A stretch of 64,000 bases of DNA from Stentor coeruleus (GCA_001970955.1 MPUH01000163.1:28260-92259); one strand, 5' to 3'; numbered from the stretch's first letter, positions 39,882-51,356 are shown. Numbers and translations are program-made. The notes: generated by a model not told the origin, from the sequence alone.

Positions 39882-42800
39882 TTAAAGCGAAGACTTCCTA
39901 TGCAAATTCAAAATATCTTCAACCGAACTCAAACCAATAACCGCAGTCCTCAACAAATCCTCATGTACGCCAAACCTACAAACATTAAGTATCCTCACAC
40001 ATATATCTTGTACTTTCTGTAATGAAATCATATACCCTTCATGATTGATTTTCAAAGTGAGATTATTATCCCATTTAGCATTATTGAAAAACTGTATAGG
40101 TCCAGGGTTTGAATAATGTTCTTCAAGTGCCCAAGCTTTAGAATCATTAGCTAATTTCAAATACGCTTTGCTATTAAGATCAACTTCAGCTGAAGTTGTA
40201 ACAACTTTATTCCTCCCATATTGAGATTTAGCTTTAAGTTTCATAACAGATGATATAGGAATACCACCAAGTCTCCATTTAGCAACATCTCCACTAATCC
40301 CTCTAGCTGTTGTTAAATATCCAGTCAAACCTGATCTAATTAAAGTTACAGCTGTAGCACCATAACAACTACCAAGACTACAATCAAAAGTTGATGGGAA
40401 TGAACATCGACCTTGATATCCGAAAAAGTGACATACAGGGGCAAAACTAGCTTTATATGTACCTTTTTTCTTCCTTTCTTTAAGTTCATTAGATACTAAA
40501 TCAGCTAGAAGCCTTTCAGTTTCTATTAAAGATAATTGAACATGACCATTACCATCGATTCTTGTTAGAAGTTGAACTTGGAACCATTCAGGAAGGTTTT
40601 TAAGAACAGGTGCGGAATAATGGTGGAACATTTCGTCTACGAGTTCTGGGTTTTTAATAATTCTTTTAGCTAGTTCTTCTCTTTCTATATGAGTTTTTTT
40701 CCCAACAAGGGCATTAATTTCACTAATTAATTCACGGAAATGAGACAATTGTTGGATAAGTCCTTCAGGAACTAAAAGGGTGCCAAAAAGCTTATTGATT
40801 TTAGCTCTTTCTTGTATAACATCAGCTACTGAGCGGACTATATCAAACAATGTATTTCCTTCACTTTTGTGATACTCGCTAACAAGAACCACATTTGGAT
40901 GGGTTTGCAATGCACATTCAACAGCTAAATGACTTGGATCTTGTCCCATAACCCTAATGAAATAGTAATATTTAGTTGCACTTGCTGAATCTGTCATCAT
41001 ATTACCAACAAGTTCTGCATTAACCCTAGAAGCAGTGTCAAAACCTAACGAAACTTCAAAAAGTGGGTGTTCAAGGTTGTTATCCACAGCTAAAGGTACG
41101 GCGATGATCTTGGTTTTTTCATTATGTGCTAAGAAATACTCAGCCAAATACGCTGCATCAGTAATAGCATGTGTAGCTCCAGCTATAATCAAACCATCTA
41201 ATCCTAAAGATTTACAAGTCAATCTAACCTTTTCAAATTCTTCATCACCTCTTATAGAATTCCCAATCCTACCCAAGAAATCCATACCTCCAGTGTTCCT
41301 ATAAGGAGCAAAGTTTTCTCTTGTTATAAGGAAATAGCTTTTATTGAGTAACCCATAATTCCCTCCTAAAAACCCATAAACTAAACCTCCTGATTTTTCG
41401 ACTTCATGAAGAATTCCATCTATAATATTATGTGCCCCAGGAGCTTGACGACCTAAAAACACTACACCAATATTCACAGGGGTAGGTAAATCACGACTTT
41501 CTTCGATTTCTGCATATTTCCTAAGCTTGTAATTAGCTAAATTAGGCAATTGTTCATGTATAGCAAGTTTAGTTTCTTCAAAATCATTTTCAGTTATTTC
41601 CCCTAATACAGCCATATGGTGTTTATTTAGCACATTTGGCAAATCAACCTGAGCTCTTGTCCTTGAATGCATCAATGGGGAGAAATTCTGAGGATTTCTA
41701 AGGAAATAAGGATAATCCGCATGAGAATCTGCTGCAGATACCAACTCATGATCAACTGGGGGTTTGAGCAAATAAGATATAGCATCAGCACCAACTCCAT
41801 CAAACTGTATAGGTCCAGGAACTCTATAACAATCATTGTATTTCCAAAACTCACGCATTTTAGCATAAGCTCTAAAGTAATCAGAATCCAATTCGACTAA
41901 TGCTTTTTTANTAATCAGAATCCAATTCGACTAATGCTTTTTTAATAACAGCTACAGCTTTACCTTTACGTCTTTCTATATTCATCATAGAAGCTAAAGG
42001 ACACCCTGCTGATTTCCAATTCTCAGGACTTTGAGTTAATCCTCTACATACAGCCATACATCCAGTATACCCATATTTGACTAAAGATCCTGCGGTATAA
42101 CCTAAAGCATAACAATAAGTTGCATCAAAATTACTTGGAAGACAACTTCGGCCTTCATAACCAAAATAATAACTCTGGGCTAAGAATGCATTAGAAAAAT
42201 TTCTTTTGGCCAGTTCGCTTTGTAAAAGCATAATAAGTAATCTTTCAGTTTCAATTTTAGCTACTTGAACATTTCCATGAGGGTCTCTATCTAAAAGTAA
42301 CTGGTTACTAATGCTTTCAGGAAGGAATTTAAACAGTTCTAATGAAGTTGGGGTTAATGACCCAAGGACAAAATTTCTAAGTTCTTCTTCAGTACCAGTT
42401 TTACCGACCATAAGTTCATTGAGTTCTTTAATCAATAGATTAACTTCTGGAATAAACTCTATTAAACCTTCTGGAACTAAAATCACCCCATAGTTTTTAC
42501 CCATCTCACCTCTTCTAAAAACCATCTCAGCTAACTCATTTACTATTTGTGATAAAGTCTGACTTTTAGCTTGAACCTCTTCTCCTATAAGTACAAGATT
42601 TGCCCTACATTGAAGTTCACATTCTAATGCTATATGTGAAGCTGATCTACCCATTAACCTTACAAAATGATAGTATTTTTTAGTTGATGCTGCATCTAAA
42701 CACACATTTCCTATAAGTTCACTATAAGTTTTAGTAGCTGTATCAAACCCAAAACTTGTTTCTATATATTCATTTTTTAAATCCCCATCAATAGTCTTAG

Positions 42801-43404
42801 GACATCCTACAACTTTAATTGGACTATTATTTTTTAAAAAGTATTCAGCTAGTATAGCAGCATTAGTATTTGAATCATCACCACCAATTACAATAACCCC
42901 ATTTAGATTAAGAGCTGTGGCGAATTTTAATGAATTTGCATATTGTTCTTCAGTTTCGATTTTATCTCGACCTGAACAAATCATATCAAAACCTCCTTGG
43001 TTTCTATATGCTTCCATAAGATCATGATCAATTTCTCTAAAGGAATTTGTATAGATTCCTCTTGGACCACCTAAGAAACCAAAGACTTGTGATGAAGGAT
43101 GATGTCTTTTTAAATAGTCATAAATACCCATAATGACATTGTGACCACCTGGAGCTTGGCCACCTGATAGAACAACACCAATTCTTAATGGGGATACTTC
43201 TTCAGTACTAGGCTCATTGGTTGGTTGAAATTCTACGTATTTTATAGCACTGATTAGAGGGTATTTTTCTTTGATTTCTTCCATTACAGGCAAGTCCTCG
43301 AAGATAAAAGTTGAATTCACGCTTTGGAGACCTTTAGGAAGTACAGGGATGTATTTCTGACGGGCTTTTTGGAAGTCTGAAGCTCTGAAGGTCAGTGTTG
43401 ACAT
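39882..43404 (-). CDS. PFP: PPi-dependent phosphofructokinase, beta-alpha fused; frame broken by an assembly overlap at 41878-41944
   Basis: On minus, the frame from the ATG at 43404 runs into an N at 41911. The 33 nt on both sides of the N (41878-41910 and 41912-41944) are identical. Merging them gives a continuous 1162-residue protein (LVELDSD joins to YFRAYAK). The N-terminal half has GGDDS and PKTIDGDLKN, marks of the PPi-using catalytic beta subunit. The C-terminal half has the same fold (FLGRQAPGAHN, FGYQGRC) but reads AGATH and PLAVDNN at those sites, so it resembles the regulatory alpha subunit. The same fused order is known in apicomplexans. The reaction is interconversion of fructose 6-phosphate and fructose 1,6-bisphosphate with PPi in the cytosol. 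Confidence 0.93.
41878..41944. repeat. Assembly junction: N with 33-nt direct repeat inside the PFP gene
   Basis: Copies at 41878-41910 and 41912-41944 are identical and touch the single N on either side. This is the simplest form of an unmerged contig overlap. It creates the false appearance of two genes. Confidence 0.93.
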
Positions 43405-44886
43405 ATTTATTATAAAATAGGATTGGATGTTAGATATTAACCCACAAATATGGGAGAAAAGGAATTATGACGAAAAACAAATGGTTTGGGTATTGAGGTT
43501 ATTTTAATGTGTGAGAGGAATTAAAGGTTTTTGGTTGAAGGGAGTGGATTTTATAAAGTTGTTTGTGTTGAGGTTTTATAAAGGTGAGGTAGTGTGTAAG
43601 AGGTAGGATGGGATATGAGAAAATTAACAAATCGAATAAAGATTGTGAAAAAGAGCTATTTGTGTCCTTAGTAGGATAAGCCATATGATGCCTAATTACG
43701 AAATTATAACATGGCTATTATTGTCTGGAAAGTATGGCTAATTGTTGTAGTGGGTTAAGTTTATAGATGTTAGGTATGGGGGGGAGTGTATTTACTGTAT
43801 CTAAAGTTTAAGATTATAAGATGGAGAATATGATTGAAAAACTTGTTCTGGAGTAATAGTTAAAGTAATAATAGGTGTTAGGAAGGTCATGGATGAGAAA
43901 AAATTGTAAAGGAAAGAGGAGAAAATATAAGAAGGGAAAAATTGACGGTTGAAAAAACTAAAGTTGGATTCTAGAGCATTTTAGGTATAGGTATGATATG
44001 ATGCGGTAATAGGATAGACTAAAAGGGATAAATATTGTAGTTATATAGTAAGGGAAGAATAGGGTGTGGGAGAAATTTATCTTTAACAGAAATAAAAGAA
44101 ATAAGAGTATTTAGATTTTCCGAATGAATAGCTATAGGTCCAAGCTTCAATAATCTAAGTTAATAAACAATCCTAAAGTTAGTAGAATTGATTTATAGGT
44201 CGAAAAAAAATATATAAAAGTTAGGATGTTTATAAAAATAAAAGCATATAAAATTTTAGACATAATCTAATTTTACTTATCTAAATATAACAACAGAACA
44301 GAAAGTATTGTATTATATAATTTTAATCTTTTTACTAATCAGCAATTGATATATATTTTAATTAGAGTAAAAAATAAATGGTATTTCAATACAAAAATAT
44401 CGTGAATACCAATAATCATAGTATTTAATAATAAGTATTCTATAGATTCTAAGTTTTTAGAATTTATTATGATAAGTAAACTTTCATATAATGCTTTATT
44501 CTTGAATAATAACACTATATAGATTCTTAATAAGTACTTTTAATCATTTATTCATAACATTCTTATAACATAATATGATTTAACAATAGATTATTAGATA
44601 TTATTAATTGATAAAACTACTTATCTAAATCTATTCCTACATCATCAAAATGTTAAACAAACCTTTACAATATACTACAAATTAACATTATCTCTTTGTG
44701 GAATTTGATACATAAAATCTTAGCAAATTTTAATATTTCGTATCTAAAGAAAATGTATTTTTCACATATTCCGTTCCAACTAAAAAATCTAACGTTTTAT
44801 TCTTCAACATTTAACCTAATCTTTTACTTAAAAACCTAATAAAATATTTTCTGTGCTCTCTAAACCTAACCTAAATCTTATACAAT
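43405..44886. other. Long intergenic region, no gene seen
   Basis: About 1.5 kb between two divergent genes. From 43430 to 44100 the plus strand is G-rich and C-poor, and from about 44230 to 44880 it is A/T-rich with more C than G. A 61-codon minus frame at 43499-43684 lies in the G-rich part and looks like a composition artefact. No tRNA-like structure or repeat was recognised. The 110 nt before 44887 are almost free of G. Confidence 0.55.
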
Positions 44887-45177
44887 ATGGAAGGCAACTT
44901 TCAAAAACTCATGGTCGAACAAACTGACCCAACACCCAAAAGCTGCATGCGAATGGTCTTATCATTTATTTGCCCATGCTTATTTCAATGCAATAAAAAC
45001 AGTCAATATAAATATTGTTGCTGTTTATGCTGCTTAAATTTCCATAGAGATTCTCCTAGGACTTCAGAATTGCCCGCAGAATATGAAAGACAGTTGCCTA
45101 GGATAAATGAGACAAATAGTGATGATAGTGACTTTGTATCAATGACAAATAGCAGTTTTACTACTACGAATGATTAG
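44887..45177 (+). CDS. Small Cys-rich protein, possibly palmitoylated, unknown function
   Basis: 96 residues. A central Cys cluster (about 20-52: C-M-R-M-V-L-S-F-I-C-P-C-L-F-Q-C, then CCCLCCL) is followed by an acidic, Ser/Thr/Asn-rich tail. There is no N-terminal signal peptide. The cluster could be a lipidated membrane anchor or a metal site; the hydrophobic context favours lipidation. The tail could be phosphorylated. Codon and amino acid use look coding despite the small size, and the gene stands alone between two long spacers. Confidence 0.6.
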   Translation: MEGNFQKLMVEQTDPTPKSCMRMVLSFICPCLFQCNKNSQYKYCCCLCCLNFHRDSPRTSELPAEYERQLPRINETNSDDSDFVSMTNSSFTTTND

Positions 45178-46311
45178 ATTGCGTCTATTGAGATATAATA
45201 AATTCATTATTAGAATGAGTAATAAGATTTGAAAGATATAAAGTGCAAAAATAAGAATATTGAAGATATGATTTTGAATAAATATTAAAAGGTTATAAAA
45301 TAAGAACTGAGTAGAAATTTAATTGTTTTTAAATATGTGAGTAAAAAATAGAGATTTTGGATTTTATAGAAAACTGGGTAAGAGGGTGCTGAATATTTTC
45401 TGTTGATAAAGTTGTGATAAGGATGTGGGCTGTTTAAAATATAATATAAAGGATGAAAGTCTGGATTTAAATAAGAAATAATTTTGATATTATATGATTA
45501 ATATAATTATTTACTATAAAATAATTTAAAGAAAAAAATCTAAACAGTAAAAAATATTTTATCCTAAAGATGCATCATATAATACAAGAAATTATAAAAG
45601 ATTTCATTTAACACCTTAGAAATTATCAAAAATGACTCATCAAATGTCATCTTTATATTTTTCCTCCTAGTAATCAAAGTGCATAACTTTAAGTCAATAA
45701 TTTCTGCGTGTGCTTTTAAACTTAAAAATTTATTTTGAATTGAATACTTATGTAAAATATTATTCTAAGGTATTTAAGCTAAAAATTTTATTGTTTTCTT
45801 ATAATTAAACTATAATGCTTTTAGGAATTTCTTGATATATTAAAATATTTCCTTAGTTTTCTTTATTTTTATAGTTATTTAAGTTTGTAGTCTGAGATAG
45901 AATAACAATTTATTAAGCAAAGACTTGTTGAAATAGCTGATTAAGAGAACTCATCGAGGATTTTTTTTGTAAATTTTGTTAAAGATATATTTTTATAGAG
46001 CATATTTGTGTTATCATCGATTCTTGTTACTGTAAAAACACTTGAAATAAACTTTGTCTAGAGAGATATTTTTCTTAAGTCTTTTTCGAAAAGGACGAAA
46101 TCTATTAGGATTATAAATTGAACTTTGATTAGGGTATTAGGATTTTGGAAAGGTTAATTGGGATAAGTACTTATTTATAGCATCCTTAGTCTAAAAAAAC
46201 CTAAGCCTTAAAAAAATTACAAACTTGCAAGCAAAATATAACAAAAAAGCATCCCTTATAAGCTCTAAATTTTCCTATCTAACTTTAATTCAAATCATCT
46301 TATTCTTTTAC
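45178..46311. other. Intergenic, no gene seen
   Basis: AT-rich spacer preceding the duplicated methyltransferase-like block. Stops in all frames, no RNA gene recognised. The last ~100 nt (46230-46311) already show similarity to the 3' flank at 49650-49703, so the duplicated block begins near 46230. Confidence 0.55.
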
Positions 46312-46995
46312 TTAAAGACCTGAACAAGTAAAAACTTGTGCTTTTCCCGTTACTGCTAAAACCTAATTTTCATGCATTAAAAACTCTTTAGTCTTTTCAC
46401 AAAATCAAAGTTTCTCAATCATTTACTTATCTAATGCTACAACTGATTTGCTATGTAAATAAAATAAGCCACTTGCACTTGCTCTTAGTAATTCTCTGCT
46501 TATTTTCTATGCTTAAATCATTCCCACATATAAGACTAAATCTATCATCCCTTGAAAATTTTCCAAATAGCTTATATGGCTACTCGATAATATTTTAATA
46601 ATTTTAGAAAGTATTTCTCTTTGTTTGAAAGCATTTTTTTATAAGTAGTTTTTGTATTAGAGAAATAACTTTACGATTAGTCAGATGGACAAATTTGGTA
46701 AAAATAAGGGTTGAGTATTAGTTAAGTAAGCAAGTTTCAATATTAGGACGAGAGGTTATAGTTTCTATAAGAGCATTAGTAATTTTTTTTCTTCTGATAA
46801 GACCTTTATTATATGCAAAAATCATCTTGCTCTTGGGAATTTTCATCCTATAATTTCGACTATTGTATAAGAATCAAGAGTTTTGAAATAGGATAAACTG
46901 GAGCGTCATTAAGAGATTCAAAAATGTGCTTGCATTCGAATTCAAGCTTGCTGTAAACTAAGGTTTAGGCATGCTGGAATAAAAAGAATGATTAT
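46312..46995 (-). pseudogene. Decayed copy of methyltransferase-like gene A (A1)
   Basis: The DNA is clearly related to the intact gene at 49704-50429 along its whole length, including the 5' flank. The start codon is lost: the two ATGs of the intact copy correspond to AAT AAT CAT. Indels and stops interrupt every frame, and no open stretch of useful length remains. It is a relic of the block duplication. Confidence 0.8.
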
Positions 46996-47285
46996 TTATA
47001 AATAATACTAGAAATCTAAGGTTTAGATGAGTAATAATATAAGGCAAAGGTATTAAAATATAGTCAAAAAGTCACGAAGCCAAGCTCTTAGTATTATTTA
47101 AATTATGCTATCTAAAAAACTTTTATTTTCATTACTTTTTATCCTAAATCCATGAAAAAAATTAATATTTTTCTCAAAAACTATTATTTCTTAAATATCT
47201 GACTTAACAAAAATCACATATTTCAATATAAGAGCTTATCATAATATTTAATAAGCATCTTTACTATTTCTATAAACTAATCAGC

Positions 47286-48004
47286 TTAATCATAAGTATA
47301 AATAATCTGATATCCATTTGTATGGACTTTCCAGCCTTGATCATCTGACTTTCCAGCCTTGATCATCTAAATACTTACTAACTAAAGTGCATTTCCCCCC
47401 ATCTTTCAATGCGCAATCATCAAGCATAATAATCGTATTTTTATGAATTTTAGAATAAACAGCTTCAATTTCTTTCAAATGATGCTCCTGCGAAGGGGCA
47501 GGATTTTTCCAATCAAAATCAAAGCTATCAAGATATAAAAAGTCAATCAGCCCTTTATCAAAATTAGTCAAATATGCGACTGAATCACTTTGTATAACTT
47601 CAACATTAGATCCGAATATTGTAGCAGCTTTTCTTGACTCAACACAGCATTTTTCATCTATGTCTACTGAATAAAATTGTAAACCCAGTATATTAGCAAA
47701 GCTTCCAAGGATTAATGTTGAACATCCATCATCAAAGCAATTTTCTCCACGTCTTGATGTTCCTGTTTCTACGAGGATTTTAGCATTTCTATGAACCATC
47801 ATTTTCATTACATTGTAAAAAGTTTCATAGCGCTTATCACTTGGTTCTAAAAACCCTTTTAGTGATATGGTTGGAATTAACTCAGCCAAACTGCTTATGA
47901 TTCCTTTTGAAGAAGGATCACTGGGTGTTAGGATGCTAATAATTTACCCAATCATGACTTGAAGCTATGAATAATAAGCTTAGTAAAGCAAAGACTGGAT
48001 TCAT
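47286..48004 (-). CDS. Methyltransferase-like gene B, copy 1 (B1), with N- and C-terminal frame problems
   Basis: The main frame (47341-47889) codes for 182 residues with ILVETGTSR, FANILGLQFYSVDIDE, FLYLDSFDFDW and IIMLDDC, the layout of a class I SAM-methyltransferase fold (Methyltransf_24-like). A signal-peptide-like start (MNPVFALLSLLFIASS) begins at 48004 but reaches a TAG after 22 codons, and the conserved frame continues one base later. At the 3' end a 22-nt tandem duplication (47320-47363) shifts the frame, so the last ~14 residues seen in B2 (ending IIYTYD) are lost. The product may be a secreted or lumenal protein with a damaged end, or this may be an early pseudogene. Confidence 0.6.
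47320..47363. repeat. 22-nt perfect tandem duplication in the end of B1
   Basis: The unit GACTTTCCAGCCTTGATCATCT occurs twice in a row. The paralogue B2 has a single copy at the matching place. The length is not a multiple of three, so it changes the C-terminus. It could be a real replication slip or an assembly error. Confidence 0.85.
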
Positions 48005-48465
48005 TTAATTTTAAAGGCTATAAAACAATATCATGTAAATATGAGTTTTTGGCTTATAGATAAGTAAATAAGTAAGCTAAAATATTATCCATGAGAATTT
48101 GATACTAGTGTTAGTATATGATATGATTATCTTTTGAGATTGTATATAATATATAAAGACAGACTAAGATTTGCAATTAAGTTTTTTATGTATTTATTTT
48201 TAGCATTTATAGTCTGATATTATATAAGGCTTAAGTTTTGATATAAGAATGCATTTTATATTGATTTATGTATTTTATAAGAGGAATTACGACCGAAAAT
48301 TTTTATTAATATTTTGATACAAAAGATTTTTCATAGTTTTTAGTCTATATGCTTAAACTTAGCGCTTAATAAATACTAGATGCCTTTACAAACACACCAA
48401 TAAAGATATCAAAATTTTGGCTTATAGGATTTAAATTGGTCAAAAAGCATGGATCATATTTAATA
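48005..48465. promoter_or_regulatory. Upstream region shared by divergent genes B1 and C1
   Basis: About 460 nt, AT-rich, without open frames. It is related to 51357-52215 in the second block, which carries an insertion. It probably holds both promoters; no specific site was identified. Confidence 0.4.
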
Positions 48466-49281
48466 ATGCGAAAACCTGGACTTGCAATTCTGATTCTTAT
48501 GAATATCATAGTACTTTCAGAAGGTGGAAGAATAAATAGAAATAGAAACAATATACAAATTCCATCGAAAAATAATGAAGCTGAATCTCAAGATAAAAAC
48601 GCTGAAAATCAAGGAGAAACTATTCATAACTGGGATTTTAATAGCCTTAAGCAAGTTGAGCTTAATCCAGCCCCAAAATACCCTTCCGAAAACTTCAATT
48701 TCATTTATTCAACCTTCAAAGATTTCATTAAAAATCAGAATTTCTTCAACAAACTACCTACAAGTGACCACCGCTATAAAGGTTTTTCCACAGCTTTTGA
48801 TATTTTATTCTCAAACCCCCCTACTATCATGATTGAAACAAGCTTCAATAGCTTTACAGAAACAATCTGTATTAGTAATGGATGCTCAACATCTGTTTTT
48901 GGTCATTTAGCTAAAAATCTTAATGCAAAGTTATACTCATTAGTTCCAAAAAATGGAGAAATAGAAGGGCAAAATATGTATCCTGAACATGTTGATATAG
49001 TATTTGATGAACCTGTTGATTTTTTAAGTGTTTTTGATAAAGGAAAAATAGGGTTTTTATATTTGAATAATGAGAGTTGTGGAGAAAATATTGAAAGTTT
49101 GAAGTTTAATAGGCTGTTAGAAGTTATGGCAGCTTATCCAAGATTATCAGAAAAGGCTGTTGTTATGGTTGATGGATGTGATGGAAACATGGCTGGAAGT
49201 TCTGAATTTGTGCATGAGTTTTTTACTAATAAAGGATGGAAGCTTTATTTTGATGAGTTCCAGAAAATTTATATTAGGTAA
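48466..49281 (+). CDS. Secreted, divergent methyltransferase-like protein C (C1)
   Basis: 271 residues from the ATG at 48466; a TTG ten codons earlier is in frame but the ATG opens directly onto a signal peptide (MRKPGLAILILMNIIVLSEG). An Asn/Glu-rich stretch (about 22-60) leads into a domain related to A and B (IMIETSFNSFTE, CSTSVFGHLAKNLNAKLYSL, FLYLNNES, VVMVDGCDG). The glycine-rich SAM loop of the family (VETGTS in B) reads IETSFNS here, so cofactor binding may be lost. It may be a catalytically dead secreted relative. The corresponding gene in block two is a pseudogene. Confidence 0.75.
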   Translation: MRKPGLAILILMNIIVLSEGGRINRNRNNIQIPSKNNEAESQDKNAENQGETIHNWDFNSLKQVELNPAPKYPSENFNFIYSTFKDFIKNQNFFNKLPTSDHRYKGFSTAFDILFSNPPTIMIETSFNSFTETICISNGCSTSVFGHLAKNLNAKLYSLVPKNGEIEGQNMYPEHVDIVFDEPVDFLSVFDKGKIGFLYLNNESCGENIESLKFNRLLEVMAAYPRLSEKAVVMVDGCDGNMAGSSEFVHEFFTNKGWKLYFDEFQKIYIR

Positions 49282-49703
49282 ATTTAGTTTAGTTATAAGA
49301 TTTATTTTTAGTGGGTGTTGTGATTATAAGATATTTTATATGAATGAAATCATTAGTAAATATTTTGAAGTTTATATATGGCAAGGTTTATATTGATGAT
49401 TTTATAAAAATTTATTGTTTTTCATTATACTTTGATGTTAGAGATCTTAAAAGACTTGAGGATAATCTAGGCAATCTTCCTAGAATTAATTTATTAGATT
49501 ATCCAAATTATAATGAATAATATGATTTATATATATTAAGATAAATAACATACAGTATATTATTGTGATTATTTTATGTTACATAGTTTAAAGTTTTCTT
49601 TTTGAATTATATACATGCTTATCTGACTTAAACATATAATAATTGTAAATATTGAAAATAGCATCTTATTTAAACTCTAAACTTTTCTATCTAATTTTAT
49701 TAC
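49282..49703. other. Intergenic junction between the two duplicated blocks
   Basis: AT-rich, no open frame of note. Convergent 3' ends of C1 and A2 lie on either side. From about 49640 the sequence is the block-two counterpart of 46230-46311. Confidence 0.55.
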
Positions 49704-50429
49704 TTATAGTCCTGAATAAGTAAAAACTTGAACTTTTCCTGTTACTACTAAAACCCAGTTGTTATAAATTAAATACTCTTTAGCCTTTTCACAAAAGCAA
49801 GGCTTCTGACTTTCACAATTATCTAATGCTACAACTGATTTTTTATGTAAATGATAATAAGCCGCTTGTATTTGCTCGTAATAATAATTCTGTTTATCTT
49901 CTATACTTAAATCATTTTGATCATTCCCACTTATAAACACTAAATCTATCAGCCCTTGGAAGTTTTCCAAATATTTTATTGGATTATTTGCTAATATTTG
50001 AATATTTTTAGAAAACATTTCTGTTTGTTTAAGAGCATTTTCTATATAAGTAGTGTTTTGTATTAGAGAAATAACTTTACGATTAGTCAGATGGGCAAAT
50101 TTGGCTAAAATAAGGGTTGAACATGAATTGGGCAAGCAATTTTCAACATCAGGGTGAGAGGCTCCAGTTTCTATAAGGGTGTTTGCATTGTTTTCTGATA
50201 GTACTTTTATTATATGCAAAAATCCTCTTGCTGATGGGTCTTTTCGCCCTATAATTTCGACAATTGCATATTGGCCAAGCGTTTTTGAAGTGATTTTACT
50301 AAGAGTTTCTGCATCAGTCAGGGTAGAATAAACTGGGGCATCGTTAAGAGGCTCAAAAACATGCTTACATTTGCATTCAAGCTTGCTATAAACAAGACTT
50401 AGGCATGCTGAAACAAAAAATATCATCAT
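49704..50429 (-). CDS. Secreted methyltransferase-like protein A (A2), intact copy
   Basis: 241 residues. A short signal peptide (MMIFFVSACLSLVYS) is followed by a Cys pair and then the shared domain: NTLIETGASHPDVENC, CSTLILAKFAHLTNRKVISL, LIDLVFISGNDQND, HHLK-like helix YYEQIQAAYYHLHKKSVVALDNCE and a C-terminal strand NWVLVVTGKVQVF. The layout fits a class I SAM-methyltransferase-like fold acting in the secretory pathway or outside the cell, but no substrate can be inferred. Conserved cysteines (ENC, NSC, DNC, CFC) suggest disulfides. Its block-one copy is a relic. Confidence 0.75.
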   Translation of the reverse strand: MMIFFVSACLSLVYSKLECKCKHVFEPLNDAPVYSTLTDAETLSKITSKTLGQYAIVEIIGRKDPSARGFLHIIKVLSENNANTLIETGASHPDVENCLPNSCSTLILAKFAHLTNRKVISLIQNTTYIENALKQTEMFSKNIQILANNPIKYLENFQGLIDLVFISGNDQNDLSIEDKQNYYYEQIQAAYYHLHKKSVVALDNCESQKPCFCEKAKEYLIYNNWVLVVTGKVQVFTYSGL

Positions 50430-50666
50430 TTATATATGAATCTAGGGAAATAAGGCTTAGATGACTAATAAGATAAGGTAAAGGTATTAAAATATAGCCA
50501 GCAAGTCATAAAAGTCAGATTTTTAGTATTATTTAAATCATTGTTATTTTTATTTTCATAGTATTTTGTTCTAATTATTTTCCTTGGAAGATTACCATTT
50601 TCTAATTTAGGATGAATATAATTATATTCACTAAGCATTTTTACTATTTTATAAAAACTAATCTAC

Positions 50667-51356
50667 TTAATCATAAGTATAAATAATCTGATATCCATTT
50701 GCATGAACTTTCCAACCTTGTTCATCTAAATACTTACTAACTAAAGTGCATTTCTCCTCATCTTTCAATGCACAATCATCAAGCATAATAATTGTGTTTT
50801 TATGAATTTTAGAATAAACAGCTTTGATTTTTTTTAAATGATGCTCCTGCGAAGGGGCAGGATTTTTCCAATCAAAGCTATCAAGATATAAAAAATCAAT
50901 CAGCCCTTTATCAAAATCAGCCAAATATGCGACTGAATCACTTTGCATAACTTCAACATTAGATCCGAATATTGATGCAGCTTCTCTTGACTCTATGCAG
51001 CATTTTTCATCTATGTCTACTGAATAAAATTGTAAACCCAGTATATTAGCAAAGCTTCCAAGGATTAATGTTGAACATCCATCATCAAAGCAATTTTCTT
51101 CATGTCTTGAAGTTCCTGTTTCTACAAAGATTTTAGCATTTTTATGAATCATCATTTTCTTTACGTTGTAAGAAGTTTCATAGCGCTTGTCACTTGGTTC
51201 TAAAAGCCTTTTAGAGATATGGTTGGGATTAATTCAACCAAACTGCTTATGATTCCTTTTGAGGAAGGAGCACTGGGTGTTAGGATGCTAATAGTTTGCC
51301 CATTCTTGACTTGAAGCTATGAATATTAAGCTTAGTAAAGTAAAGACTGGATTCAT
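50667..51356 (-). pseudogene. Methyltransferase-like gene B, copy 2 (B2), broken near the front
   Basis: The C-terminal three quarters (50667-51155, MMIHKNAKIFVETGTSR onward, ending TYD) are open and closely match B1. At the front the frame is broken twice relative to a signal-peptide start at 51356 (MNPVFTLLSLIFIASS): the one-base step after TAT TAG shared with B1, and a missing T that makes AAA GGC TTT TAG where B1 reads AAA GGG TTT TTA GAA. As it stands only a truncated protein without a signal peptide could be made. Confidence 0.7.

Noticed and set aside
41672-41891. Apparent separate start of a second phosphofructokinase gene at 41891
   Set aside because: The first codon there is TTG, inside the 33-nt repeat next to the N. 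Merging the repeat makes it an internal part of one gene.
43499-43684. 61-codon minus frame upstream of the phosphofructokinase gene
   Set aside because: It sits in a G-rich, C-poor stretch, has no domain, and looks like 5' flanking DNA.
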